A program made the position numbers and the translations under genes. The notes under the pieces are model-generated. The model was not told the origin of the DNA. It worked only from the letters and a program-made list of their open reading frames with translations, and ran no database searches. A stretch of DNA of 64,000 nucleotides. Source: Clostridia bacterium (GTDB taxonomy: Bacteria > Bacillota > Clostridia > Christensenellales > Aristaeellaceae). The stretch lies in assembly GCA_017524725.1 (NCBI GenBank), contig JAFXUZ010000087.1, forward strand, positions 45,384 to 109,383. Direction: 5' to 3'. How positions within the stretch are numbered: the stretch's first letter is position 1; every line of letters begins with the position of its first letter. Shown here piece after piece: positions 9,031-18,312 of this stretch.

Positions 9031-12000
9031 TCAATTGATGAAGTTGAAGTAAAGGGTGCTGCCGTCGATCCGGTAGTCGTAGCCGCCCAGATCCCGGAAG
9101 AACTCAAAGGGGATATAGGGCTTGCCGTCGACGACGATGGGGTAAAGCGCCGGATACGTTTCGGGATCGATCCTGACGCGGTCTTTGGCGAGAACAGCGG
9201 AACCTTTGGGATTGTAATCCAGGTCGATGGTGTGATCGTTCAGGGTGACGTGGAACGAATTCTCGAGCTGGTGGCGGGTGTTGATCTTGCCCATGGCGAC
9301 CATGATATCGACGAAGTTCACCACTTCGCGTCCGTTGCCGTCGTAGTACCAGGAAATGTCCGTTATTTTACCGCTTATGGCTACCTTGCCCATTTCGGTC
9401 AGGCTGGCAGGCGCGGGGCCGGGCGGGAGGGTGGGCTGGTCGGTGACCGGGGCCGGCGGGACGTCGGTGGGGGTCGGGGTGGAGGCGTTCACATAGGTGA
9501 ATACCACCTCGGAAGGATTGGGCATGTGGTTCTCGATGCTGACATAGAAGCTGTTGGGGCCGGTCAGCACGTAGCCCGCGGGGACCACGCTGTCGTCGGC
9601 GTACACATAGCCGCCGCCGGTGACGGGCACCTGGGTGCTGTAGAGGACGCTGCCGCCCTGCTCGCGATATACCACGCTGACGTATACGGTCTCGGGGGGC
9701 TGGGGAGTGGGTGTGACGGTGTTCCTGTAGGTAAAGGTGACGCTGGAGGGCGATGCCTTGCCGTTAGCCACATCCACGTATACCTGCGCATCGGACACCA
9801 GCTCATAGGCGTAAGGCACCATGGAGTTGTCGGCGTAGACATAGCCGGAGGCGGACATGGTCACCTGGGTGGAGTTGAGGAGGGTGCCGCCTGCATCCTG
9901 GTAGTAGACCGGCACGTTCACCTGGGGCACCGGGGTGGGAGTGGCGGGCTTGCGGTAGGTAAAGGTGACGCTGGAGGGCGACGCCTTGCCGTTGGTGACC
10001 GTAACGCGGGCGGACGCGGCACTGGTGCGGGTATAGCCTGCAGGCACCAGGGAGTCGTTGGCGTAGATATCGCCCGTAACGATCAGCACAGCCTGGTCAG
10101 AGGCCAGGATACTGCCGCTTTCGTCCACGTAGTACACCGGCACGTTCACCTGGGGCACCGGGGTGGGTGTGGCGGGCTTGCGGTAGATAAAGGTGACGCT
10201 GGCGGGAGAGGCATGGCCGTTCTGGATGGTCACGTAGGAAGACGCGGCGGAGGTGCGCATGTAGCCCGCGGGGACCAGGGCGTCGTTGGCATAGATGCTG
10301 CCGGACGAAGTCATGACCACAAGGTCAGAGGCCAGGATATTGCCGGCTTCGTCCGCGTAATACACGGAAACGTTCACCTGGGGCACGGGCGTCGCCGTGG
10401 CGGGCCTGTGGTAGGTAAAGGTGACGCTGGAGGGTGAGGCCTTGCCGTTTGCGACGGTCACGTACGAGGACGCGGCGGAGGTGCGGGTGTAACCGGCGGG
10501 CACCCGGGCGTCGTTGGCGTTGATATAGCCCGACGAGGTCATCACTTTCTGATCGGTGGCCAGGATGCTGCCGCCCTCGTCCGCGTAGTACACAGGTACG
10601 TTCACCTGGGGTACCGGGGTGGGGGTGATGTTGTTCTTATAGATGAAGCTGACAGTGGCGGGCGACGCGGCGCCGTTCTGCACGGTGACGTAAACACGGT
10701 TGGCGGAGGTGCGGCTGTACCCGGCGGGGACCATGGAATCCTTCGGGTAGATATAGCCCGACGACAGCAGGGTCTGGATCTCGGTGGCGAGGATATTGCC
10801 GTCCTGGTCCTGGTAATAGACCGGCACGTTCACCTGGGGCACCGGGGTCGCCGTGGCGTTGAGCCGGTAGGTGAAGATGACGCTGGAGGGGGAGGCCGCG
10901 CCGTTTGAGACGGTCACGTACCTGTAGGAGGAAGAGGTGCGGGTGTAGCCCGCGGGGACCAGGGCGTCGTTGGCATTGACGTAGCGGGACGCCGTCAGGG
11001 TCTGTACCTCAGTGGCGAGGGTGCGGCCGTTCTGGTCCTGGTAATAGACCGGCACGTTCACCTGGGGCACCGGGGTCGCGGTGGGCGCCGCGGTGACGCT
11101 GTAGCGGTAAGAGAAGGTGACGCTGTCGGGGGAGGCCGCGCCGTTGAGGATCATCACGTAGTTGTAGGCGGAGGAGGTGCGGGTATAGCCCGCGGGCACC
11201 AGGGCGTCGTTGGCGTTGATATAGCGGGAAGAGGTCAGGACCTGGATCTCGGTGGCAAGGATATTGCCGTTCTGGTCCCTGTAGTAGACCGGCACGTTCA
11301 CCTGGGTCGGCACGGCTGTCGGGGCCGCGGTGACGCTGTAGCGGTAGGTGAAGGTGACGGCAGAAGGCGACGCGATGCCGTTTGTGACCGTCACGTACCT
11401 GCTGGCGGCGGAAGTCCTGGCATAGCCCGCGGGCACCAGGGCGTCGTTGGCGTATACGTAGGCGGAGGCGGTCAGCATCTGGTTTGCCGTGGCGAGGATG
11501 GTGCCGTTCTGGTCCTGGTAATAGACCGGCACGTTCACCTGGGGCACCGGGGTGGAGCCGTTTTTATGGCAGGTGAAGGTGACAGTGGAGGGATTGGGAT
11601 TGCCGCTGTTATACCTGACCCACTGCTTGTCGGTGGAGGAGAGGGTATAACCGGCGGGGATCATGGAGCTGTTGGCGTACACATACACGGACTTGGTCAC
11701 GGCGACCACTTCGGTATTGAGGTTATTGCCGTACTGGTCGTTGTAGTAAACGGTGACGTAACCTTCGGGGGCCGCCGTTACGCTCTTTTTGTAGTAGAAG
11801 GTGACTGTGGAAGGAGTGGCGACGCCGCCGGACACGATGACGTAGGCGCTGCCGGTCCCGTTCAGGATATAGCCGGGCACCAGGCCGGAACGGGGATAGA
11901 TGGTGCTGTTGGCAATAAGGGAAACGGTGTCGGTGGCGAGGATGGCGCCGTTTTCATCGCAGTACCTTACCGTCACATAGGCCATGGATACCGGCGTCGC

Positions 12001-12861
12001 GGTGGGGGCCGCCGTTACGGGGGCTGAATAGGTGAAGGTGACATAGGCGGGCGAAGCGACGCCGTTTGTGACGGTGACGTACTGGGAAGCGCCCGATACC
12101 AGGGAATAGCCCGCGGGGACCCTGGAGGGATTGGCGTAAATGGTGCCGCTTCTGAAGAGCTGGACGGAATAGTCGGTGTAAAGGACGGTCCCGTTCCGGT
12201 CCACATAGCGCACGGGAACGGTCACGGCGGAGGATACGGCGGTGGGCGCCGCGGTGGGCGCGGCCGTCATGGTGGGGGAGCAGTTGAACACCACCGAGGA
12301 GGGAACTGCCACACCGTTGGTCACGGTGATCTGGTAGCTGGTGCTTCCGTTGATCCGGTAGCTGCCGCCGAGCAGGCCTGTGTCGGCGTAAATAACGCCG
12401 GAAACGGGCATGTCACGGGTGACCTGGCGCAAAATGGCGCCGTTTTGGTCCACATAGCTGACCGTAACCACGGCGGAGGCCGGCGTGCCGAAGAGCAGCT
12501 GCTGTGTCCTGGGGCCGGCCACGCCGTCCACGGAGAGGCCCATGGCCCGCTGGAATTCGCGCACGGCTGTCCGGGTCTGGTTTCCGTAGATCCCGTCGAT
12601 AGCGGCGCTTGCGCTGAGGTAACCAAGCTCCCTCAGGCGCAGCTGCAGCCGGGTGACGGCGTCGCCCCTGTCGCCCATGGTCAGGGTGGTGTAGGCCTCC
12701 TGGGTGGGCTCCGCCGTGGGGACGGCGGTGGGCGCCATCGTCACATAGGGCGTAGGCGTCGGGAGCGTGTCGGGGGTCAGGGGTGTCACGGCCGGATCGA
12801 CTCCGGTGCCGGAGGACAGGACGAGGGTCATATAGATGAGCAGCGTTTTCAGAAGGTCCAT
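9031..12861 (-). CDS. large surface protein: PG-binding domain, 13 MucBP-like repeats, copper-amine-oxidase-N-like domain
   Basis: 1276 residues. It has a short N-terminal hydrophobic signal and a Pro/Thr linker. A PG_binding_1 domain follows at about residues 60-125 (LTMGDRGDAVTRLQLRLRELGY then AIDGIYGNQTRTAVREFQ). Thirteen repeats of about 75 residues come next, each starting with V.V.YxDxxG.IL and ending with S.VTFTY and a PTPVP or TAAPTA linker. The C-terminal 115 residues resemble copper amine oxidase N-domains (VDGKPYIPFEFFRDLGGYDYRI). Repeats 5-11 are the most alike. MucBP domains are associated with mucin or cell-wall adhesion. No LPXTG sorting signal is seen, so the PG-binding domain probably provides wall attachment. 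Confidence 0.82.
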   Translation of the reverse strand: MDLLKTLLIYMTLVLSSGTGVDPAVTPLTPDTLPTPTPYVTMAPTAVPTAEPTQEAYTTLTMGDRGDAVTRLQLRLRELGYLSASAAIDGIYGNQTRTAVREFQRAMGLSVDGVAGPRTQQLLFGTPASAVVTVSYVDQNGAILRQVTRDMPVSGVIYADTGLLGGSYRINGSTSYQITVTNGVAVPSSVVFNCSPTMTAAPTAAPTAVSSAVTVPVRYVDRNGTVLYTDYSVQLFRSGTIYANPSRVPAGYSLVSGASQYVTVTNGVASPAYVTFTYSAPVTAAPTATPVSMAYVTVRYCDENGAILATDTVSLIANSTIYPRSGLVPGYILNGTGSAYVIVSGGVATPSTVTFYYKKSVTAAPEGYVTVYYNDQYGNNLNTEVVAVTKSVYVYANSSMIPAGYTLSSTDKQWVRYNSGNPNPSTVTFTCHKNGSTPVPQVNVPVYYQDQNGTILATANQMLTASAYVYANDALVPAGYARTSAASRYVTVTNGIASPSAVTFTYRYSVTAAPTAVPTQVNVPVYYRDQNGNILATEIQVLTSSRYINANDALVPAGYTRTSSAYNYVMILNGAASPDSVTFSYRYSVTAAPTATPVPQVNVPVYYQDQNGRTLATEVQTLTASRYVNANDALVPAGYTRTSSSYRYVTVSNGAASPSSVIFTYRLNATATPVPQVNVPVYYQDQDGNILATEIQTLLSSGYIYPKDSMVPAGYSRTSANRVYVTVQNGAASPATVSFIYKNNITPTPVPQVNVPVYYADEGGSILATDQKVMTSSGYINANDARVPAGYTRTSAASSYVTVANGKASPSSVTFTYHRPATATPVPQVNVSVYYADEAGNILASDLVVMTSSGSIYANDALVPAGYMRTSAASSYVTIQNGHASPASVTFIYRKPATPTPVPQVNVPVYYVDESGSILASDQAVLIVTGDIYANDSLVPAGYTRTSAASARVTVTNGKASPSSVTFTYRKPATPTPVPQVNVPVYYQDAGGTLLNSTQVTMSASGYVYADNSMVPYAYELVSDAQVYVDVANGKASPSSVTFTYRNTVTPTPQPPETVYVSVVYREQGGSVLYSTQVPVTGGGYVYADDSVVPAGYVLTGPNSFYVSIENHMPNPSEVVFTYVNASTPTPTDVPPAPVTDQPTLPPGPAPASLTEMGKVAISGKITDISWYYDGNGREVVNFVDIMVAMGKINTRHQLENSFHVTLNDHTIDLDYNPKGSAVLAKDRVRIDPETYPALYPIVVDGKPYIPFEFFRDLGGYDYRIDGSTLYFNFIN
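9480..12470 (-). repeat. 13 tandem coding repeats (about 225 bp each)
   Basis: These are in-frame repeats within the surface protein. The middle units share long near-identical DNA stretches, for example around CAGGTGAACGTGCCGGTCTA at each repeat start and GACCAGGG..TCGTTGGCG on the plus strand. This makes the array prone to copy-number change by recombination. Spacing is multiples of three and the units are translated, so it is not a CRISPR array. Confidence 0.85.
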
Positions 12862-12988
12862 GACTTCATCTCCTCACAGTCGTTTGGTGCCAAAGAATCC
12901 TTTCAGCCGGTCCGGCTGTCTGTATCAAACTATTTAACGCGCGGGCAGGGGATCCCGTTCCCGAAAAAACCGTCTGCCGCGGGATAAA

Positions 12989-14011
12989 TTATCTAAGCGC
13001 GTCCACGTCGATGAATTTGTCGAACTCGGGCAGGATGCCGATCCCGTCCGGGTAATGGGCGGCAAACTGCGGGACGGCGTGGGACGGGAAGGAATTCCCT
13101 TCGATAAACAGGGGCCCCTTTTCGGTGATGGCCACGTCCCATGCCACGAACCGCATCTGGGGCACGACGCGCATGGCCTCAAGGCACATGGCCCTGGCCT
13201 CCTCCCAGAAGGGGATGCGGAACCCGACAATGGGGGTAGAGGTCATCGGGTGTTTTTCAAACACGTTGCCGGCCTTGTCGGCGGCCACGGTTTTCAGCAC
13301 CCCGCTGTCCAGGTCCACCCGGGCGGCCATGCCGCCGCAGTCCACATTGTCCATCACCTTGCCGTTGCCGATGCGGACGAAAGCGTAGACGATGCCGTCC
13401 TGCTTGTCCCCCAGCATGGTGGCGATGCGCACGGTGTTCACCGACGTGGGGCACATACCGGACATCACGGGGTGCTGGACCACCAGTTCCTCCACGATGG
13501 CGTTCCCCATGGCGGTGAGCCGCTGCCTGAAGGCCTCGGTGTCCCCTTCCCAGTCCTGTCTCCGGAACTTGACGATCCCCTGGCCGGAGGAACCCTCCAG
13601 GGGCTTGTACAGGCAGGTATCCAGGCCGGACAGGAAATCCCGGAACTTTTCCGGGTCGGTGTTTTCGTCAAGCCTGATCCACCGGCGGCCGATGTGGGCG
13701 GCGAATGTGGTGTTGAATTCGGTCTTGTCGTCAAAAAAGTGCCAGTACGCCTTGTCGTTCATTTTCCTGACGATGGCGTTGGATATGCCCCGGGTAATGA
13801 CGGTGCGCTTCTGGGCGTCGTTCAGGCGGTACATTTCGGCGATCTTGTAATCCATGTAGCCGGCGTTGAAGCGGACGGCGCAGCGCAGCATGTCCCGGAG
13901 CAGCCAGGCTTTGCTAAGGCCGGTCTTCCCGGAAAGCATGTCGGCGGTCTCGTACATCCGCTTCCAGTCCATCCTGGCGGCTCGTTTTACAAGAAAGGCG
14001 ATATCCGGCAT
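12989..14011 (-). CDS. sugar-transfer associated ATP-grasp family protein
   Basis: 340 residues. It matches the ATPgrasp_ST family (PF14397): the lysine strand YKPLEGSSGQG, the EELVVQHP segment, SVNTVR.ATM, and the terminal metal-binding region VAWDVAITEKGP.FIEGN with its Glu and Asn ligands. ATP-grasp enzymes join a carboxylate to an amine or thiol through an acyl-phosphate. This subfamily is often found with capsule or exopolysaccharide genes, but no glycosyltransferases lie next to this copy. Its start is 127 nt upstream of the surface-protein gene in the same direction, and its stop is followed by GC-rich sequence without a clear terminator. Confidence 0.8.
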   Translation of the reverse strand: MPDIAFLVKRAARMDWKRMYETADMLSGKTGLSKAWLLRDMLRCAVRFNAGYMDYKIAEMYRLNDAQKRTVITRGISNAIVRKMNDKAYWHFFDDKTEFNTTFAAHIGRRWIRLDENTDPEKFRDFLSGLDTCLYKPLEGSSGQGIVKFRRQDWEGDTEAFRQRLTAMGNAIVEELVVQHPVMSGMCPTSVNTVRIATMLGDKQDGIVYAFVRIGNGKVMDNVDCGGMAARVDLDSGVLKTVAADKAGNVFEKHPMTSTPIVGFRIPFWEEARAMCLEAMRVVPQMRFVAWDVAITEKGPLFIEGNSFPSHAVPQFAAHYPDGIGILPEFDKFIDVDALR

Positions 14012-14026
14012 TTCATTCCCCTCCGG

Positions 14027-15124
14027 TCACACATTGAAGCGGAACAGCGTCACGTCGCCGTCCTGCATCACATAATCCTTGCCCTCTGAGCGGATCAGGC
14101 CCTTTTCCCTGCAGGCGGCCATGCTGCCCAGCTCCCTGAGGGTGTCAAAGGGAACGATCTCGGCGCGGATGAAGCCGCGCTCGAAGTCGGTATGGATCTT
14201 GCCGGCGGCCTGGGGGGCTTTGGTGCCCTTTTTGATGGTCCAGGCCCTGCATTCGTCCTCGCCGGCGGTCAGGAAGGAGATCAGTCCCAGCAGGCGGTAG
14301 CAGGCCTTGATCAGCCGGTCCAGGCCGCTTTCCCCGATGCCCAGGTCCTCAAGAAATTCCTGTTTTTCCTCCGGATCCATCACGGCGATCTCTTCCTCGA
14401 TGCGGGCGGAGATGACCAGCATCTCGGCGCCTTCGGCCGCGGCTTTTTCCCGGACGCTTTTAAGGAAGGGGATGCTGTCCTCGTCCGCCCCGAGGGCGTC
14501 CTCGGCGATGTTGGCGGCGTAGATCACGGGCTTGACGGTCAAAAGGAACCAGTCCCGGATCACCGCGGCCTCGTCGTCCGTGGCCGGGAAGGTGCGCGCG
14601 GGCGCGCCGCCCTCCAGGTGACGGAGCATCCGGGCGGCCAGGTCGGCCTCGAAAGCGTATTTCTTGTCCCCGGTCTTGATCATCTTGGCTGCCTTGTCCC
14701 CGCGCTTCTGCACGGTCTCCATATCTGCGAAGATCAGTTCCAGGCTGATGGTCTCCATGTCCCGGGCCGGGTCGACGCTGCCGTCCACATGGATGATGTT
14801 TTCGTCCTCAAAGCAGCGGACCACGTGCACGATGGCGTCGCATTCCCGGATATGGGACAGGAACTTGTTCCCAAGGCCTTCGCCCTTGCTGGCGCCTTTG
14901 ACCAGGCCCGCGATATCCACGAATTCCACCGAGGCGGGAGTCACTTTTTTGGGGTGGTACATTTCGTCCAGCACCGAAAGCCTTTCGTCCGGGACGGCGA
15001 CCACGCCGGTGTTGGGCTCAATGGTGCAGAAGGGATAATTGGCTGCCTGGGCGCCAGCGCCCGTGATCGCGTTGAACAGCGTGCTCTTGCCCACGTTGGG
15101 CAGGCCTACGACGCCTAATTTCAT
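14027..15124 (-). CDS. ychF: redox-/ribosome-associated GTPase/ATPase YchF
   Basis: 365 residues, the usual length. The P-loop GLPNVGKS is at residues 7-14, the switch/G3 segment FVDIAGLVKGASKGEGLGN is conserved, and the protein ends in a TGS-like domain (AWTIKKGTKAPQAAGKIH, then FERGFIRAEIV). YchF/OLA1 proteins are Obg-like P-loop NTPases that prefer ATP and bind ribosomes. The start MKLGVVGLPN at 15124 fits the family and has AAGGAG upstream; a longer frame to 15175 reads through the leader. A good promoter overlaps the end of the hydrogenase gene upstream. Confidence 0.95.
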   Translation of the reverse strand: MKLGVVGLPNVGKSTLFNAITGAGAQAANYPFCTIEPNTGVVAVPDERLSVLDEMYHPKKVTPASVEFVDIAGLVKGASKGEGLGNKFLSHIRECDAIVHVVRCFEDENIIHVDGSVDPARDMETISLELIFADMETVQKRGDKAAKMIKTGDKKYAFEADLAARMLRHLEGGAPARTFPATDDEAAVIRDWFLLTVKPVIYAANIAEDALGADEDSIPFLKSVREKAAAEGAEMLVISARIEEEIAVMDPEEKQEFLEDLGIGESGLDRLIKACYRLLGLISFLTAGEDECRAWTIKKGTKAPQAAGKIHTDFERGFIRAEIVPFDTLRELGSMAACREKGLIRSEGKDYVMQDGDVTLFRFNV

Positions 15125-15213
15125 GGCTTTGCTTTCTCTCCTTAAAAAGTGGATTTCAGTTTTTTCCCGGCGCATTATGGCGCTGTGCGCCGCATGAGCG
15201 GCGGCAAATAATC

Positions 15214-15242
15214 ATTATATCATAATCAGCCGTTTTACTCAA
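15214..15242 (-). promoter_or_regulatory. ychF promoter
   Basis: On the minus strand TTGAGT, 17 nt, TATAAT. The -35 box overlaps the stop codon of the hydrogenase gene. Confidence 0.75.
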
Positions 15243-16731
15243 CGGATTCATTCTTCGCTTCCATATGGCCGTCCCGGTACATGCTGAAGGAGTCCATGGG
15301 GTAATTCTTCAGGTTGTCCAGGATGTTCCTTCCGTCGGCCTTGCTGAGGAGGCCGGTACGGGAACGGGTCAGTTCCACCTCGGCCATCTGCCGGGAAGGT
15401 CCGCCCACGCAGCCGCCGGGGCACATCATGCCCTCGATGAAGTCCTCATCCAGCCGGCCGGACTTGAGCAGCATCAGCGCTTTGCGGCATTCCTCGCCGC
15501 CGGCGCAGGTCAGGAGCCTGACTCCGGAGGTGTCCTCGCCCATCTCCTTCATTGCCTCGATCACCGCCGCGGCCACGCCGCCGGAGGAAGCGAATTTCTT
15601 GCCGTAGAGCGAAGATTCCTGGTAGGGTTCGGCCACGGGCTCCAGGGCCACGTTCCGGCTTTCCAGCAGGCTGACCATCTCGCCGAAGGTGATGGCGTAA
15701 TTGGCGTTGTCGGCGATGAAGCTGTTCAGCGTTTCGCCCTTCTTGGCGATGCAGGGGCCGATGAACACGGTAACGCAGCCGGGGTGGATCGCCTTCAGGT
15801 AGCGGTTGACGGCCACCATGGGGCTGACGGTGGAGGACTTGTTTTCTTCGTACTGCTTGGGGAACTGGTGGCGCAGAAGGCTGATAAAGGCGGGGCAGCA
15901 GGAGGTGGTCATTTTTTTGCCCTCGTGCATGGCCTCGATCCATTCCTTTGCTTCATAGGCGGCGGTCATGTCCCCGCCCAGGCCGACCTCCACCATATCG
16001 GCGAAACCGACTTCCTTCAGGGCCTTGCGCAGGGACGCCATGCCGATGTCCTTGCCGAACTGGCCTTCCGAGGCCGGGGCGCACATGGCGTAGACCGATT
16101 TGCCGGCCTTGATGGCCTCGATGATCTGCACCAGGTAGATACGGCTCCCGATGGCCCCGAAGGGGCAGGCGTGGATGCAGTGGCCGCAGTGCACGCACTT
16201 GCTTTCGTCGATGTTGCAGAAGCCGTACTCGTCCCAGCTGATGGCCCCAACCGGGCACACCTTCTTGCAGGGGCGTTCCAGGTGGATGATGGCGCCGTAG
16301 GGACAGGCCTTGGCGCACATGCCGCATTCCTTGCATTTTTCGGGATCGATATGCATCCGCCTTTCACCCTTGGAGATGGCGCCGAAGCGGCAGGAATTCA
16401 TGCAGGCCCGGCCCAGGCAGAAACGGCAGTTGTCGGTCACGGAATAGGTGGAGGTGGGGCAGTCGTCGCAGGCGGGACGGATCACCTGCACCACGTTCCT
16501 GGTGTCGTTGGTGACGTCGGCGTTCAGTCCGCAGGCCAGGCGGATGCGCTCCCGGACGATGGCGCGCTCCTTATATACGCAGCAGCGGTAATCCGGCTTG
16601 GGGCCGGGGGAGATCGTCATGACGATCTTTTCTTTTTCTTCTTCGTTGAGCCTATCTTCCCAGGCGAGACGGCATACTTCGGTGGCGATATCGTGCTTCA
16701 GGTCCCGGATGCCCTTGTCGTTGGTGATCAT
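15235..16731 (-). CDS. monomeric [FeFe] hydrogenase, group B1/B3-like
   Basis: 498 residues. The N-terminal half holds three sets of four-Cys motifs for [4Fe-4S] clusters (CxxCxxxCxxxC around CRFCLGRACMNSC, CKECGMCAKACP, CVHCGHCIHACP). The H-cluster motifs follow: TSCCPAF (L1), GPCIAKKGE (L2) and MMCPGGCVGGP (L3). L3 ends in GGP rather than GGG. Such single-subunit enzymes interconvert protons and H2; electrons probably come from ferredoxin. Maturase genes hydEFG are not in the window. ATG 16731 has CGGAGGG upstream. The gene is divergent from rlmD. Confidence 0.9.
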   Translation of the reverse strand: MITNDKGIRDLKHDIATEVCRLAWEDRLNEEEKEKIVMTISPGPKPDYRCCVYKERAIVRERIRLACGLNADVTNDTRNVVQVIRPACDDCPTSTYSVTDNCRFCLGRACMNSCRFGAISKGERRMHIDPEKCKECGMCAKACPYGAIIHLERPCKKVCPVGAISWDEYGFCNIDESKCVHCGHCIHACPFGAIGSRIYLVQIIEAIKAGKSVYAMCAPASEGQFGKDIGMASLRKALKEVGFADMVEVGLGGDMTAAYEAKEWIEAMHEGKKMTTSCCPAFISLLRHQFPKQYEENKSSTVSPMVAVNRYLKAIHPGCVTVFIGPCIAKKGETLNSFIADNANYAITFGEMVSLLESRNVALEPVAEPYQESSLYGKKFASSGGVAAAVIEAMKEMGEDTSGVRLLTCAGGEECRKALMLLKSGRLDEDFIEGMMCPGGCVGGPSRQMAEVELTRSRTGLLSKADGRNILDNLKNYPMDSFSMYRDGHMEAKNESVE

Positions 16732-16810
16732 GGTACCCTCCGTTTTTCCGTTCCCACGTTCCGATCGATGCGGAGCAGGGGTGTTTTTCGGGCGCGGGCC
16801 CGTCCATCCG

Positions 16811-16839
16811 ATTATACCATACCCGGACACGGCTGAAAA
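16811..16839 (-). promoter_or_regulatory. hydrogenase gene promoter
   Basis: On the minus strand TTTTCA, 17 nt, TATAAT with an upstream TGG (extended -10). Confidence 0.65.
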
Positions 16840-16974
16840 GTTCTTTCGCCCGGAAAAACGGCCGCGCAGGCGCATTTGCGGCTGTTCCGGGGCGCTTTCT
16901 TCTGATATAATGGCATGGATCGGACAAAAAACCGCGGCCTGTCTTTGGGGCTGCGGCGAAGGGGGACGGAAAAC

Positions 16975-18282
16975 ATGATCCGGATGGAGTGTCCCGCGGG
17001 AAGCGTCTGCGGGGGATGCCGCGGCCGGGGCGAATACGGCGGGCTTCTCAGGAAAAAGCAGGACCGGGTGGCGGGGCTTTTAAAAAACCTGTGCCCGGTG
17101 GAGGATATCGTGGGCATGGACGATCCCTTCCATTACCGCAACAAGGTCCACGCCGCCTTCTTCAGGGATGAAAGGGGCAGGATCCTCGCCGGTCCCTACG
17201 CCGGGGGGACCCACAGGATCGTCCCGATGGACGCGTGCCTCATCGAAGACGAGGGGGCCTCCCGGACCGTCCGGGCCGTCCGGGACCTGATGGCGGACTT
17301 CGGCATCGAGCCCTACGATGAGGACAGCGGACGGGGCCTGATGCGGCACGTGCTGATCCGTACCGCCCGCCGGACCGGGGAGATGCTGGTGACCCTGGTC
17401 ATCGGCCGCACCCCCTTTTCCGCCCAGAAGGCGTTTGTCGCAAAGCTCATAAAAAAATGCCCCTGGATCACCACGGTGTGCGTCAGCCTTAACACAAGGC
17501 ACACCTCCATGATCCTGGGGCCCTCCACCCGCACGGTGTACGGCCGGGGCTTCATCGAGGACCGCCTGGCGGGAAAGGTGTTCGCCCTGGGGCCGAATTC
17601 CTTCTACCAGGTCAACCCGGTCCAGACCGAAAAGCTCTACGCCAAAGCCTATGAATTCGCCGCCCTCACCGGCAGGGAAACGGTGCTGGATGCTTACTGC
17701 GGCGTGGGGACCATCGGCCTCGGATGCGCGGAAAAGGCGGGGAAGGTCATCGGCGTGGAGGTGAACCGGGACGCGGTCCGGGACGCCGTGGGCAACATGA
17801 AGCGCAACGGCATCACGAACGCCTCCTTCGTCTGCGCCGACGCAGGACAGTATATGCGCCGCCTGGCCGCCGAAAAGGCGAAGATCGATGTAGTGTTTAT
17901 GGACCCGCCCCGTGCCGGCAGCGACAGACGCTTCCTTTCATCCCTCTCATTCCTTGCGCCGGACAGGGTGGTCTATATCTCCTGCATGCCCGAGACCCTG
18001 GCCAGGGATGTGCGTATCCTCTGCCAGGCGGGCTGGCGGGCGGAAAGGGCCGTGCCCTTTGACATGTTCCCGTGGACGGAGCATGTCGAAACTGTGGTGC
18101 AACTTTCCAAGGGAGATATCAACAAAGACAGTTCGGAGAGAAATAGTGCTGCAAAGAACAGTCATACTGGGACGATCAGCGGTTACAGTAAAGGAAACAA
18201 GGCGCTTGAGACAACAAATGTAAAAATAGATTTCTCCTTGGAGAACCTTGATCTGTCGGAACTGAGAGGCAAAGCAACATAG
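16975..18282 (+). CDS. rlmD: 23S rRNA (uracil-C5)-methyltransferase, RlmD/RumA family, with foreign-looking truncated tail
   Basis: 435 residues. An N-terminal Cys cluster (C, CGGC) likely binds [4Fe-4S]. The SAM motif is DAYCGVGTIGL, followed by DPPRAG and the catalytic Cys in YISCMPETLARD. The enzyme methylates U1939-type positions of 23S rRNA. Start 16975 has GGGGGACGG upstream, and an extended -10 TATAAT lies at 16906-16911. After HVETVVQLSKG (about 18110) the sequence turns AT-richer. A tail follows that resembles the known clostridial C-terminal extension (VKIDFSLENLDLSELRGKAT; relatives continue Y-E-Q-I...). Here a TAG ends it right after Ala-Thr. The catalytic core is complete. Confidence 0.88.
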   Translation: MIRMECPAGSVCGGCRGRGEYGGLLRKKQDRVAGLLKNLCPVEDIVGMDDPFHYRNKVHAAFFRDERGRILAGPYAGGTHRIVPMDACLIEDEGASRTVRAVRDLMADFGIEPYDEDSGRGLMRHVLIRTARRTGEMLVTLVIGRTPFSAQKAFVAKLIKKCPWITTVCVSLNTRHTSMILGPSTRTVYGRGFIEDRLAGKVFALGPNSFYQVNPVQTEKLYAKAYEFAALTGRETVLDAYCGVGTIGLGCAEKAGKVIGVEVNRDAVRDAVGNMKRNGITNASFVCADAGQYMRRLAAEKAKIDVVFMDPPRAGSDRRFLSSLSFLAPDRVVYISCMPETLARDVRILCQAGWRAERAVPFDMFPWTEHVETVVQLSKGDINKDSSERNSAAKNSHTGTISGYSKGNKALETTNVKIDFSLENLDLSELRGKAT

Positions 18283-18312
18283 AATACAATGAAATGATAT
18301 GATGGAGGAACC

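Noticed and set aside
9480..12470. Regular repeats suggestive of a CRISPR-like array
   Set aside because: Unit length is about 225 bp, spacing is in multiples of three and the units are translated as MucBP-like domains.
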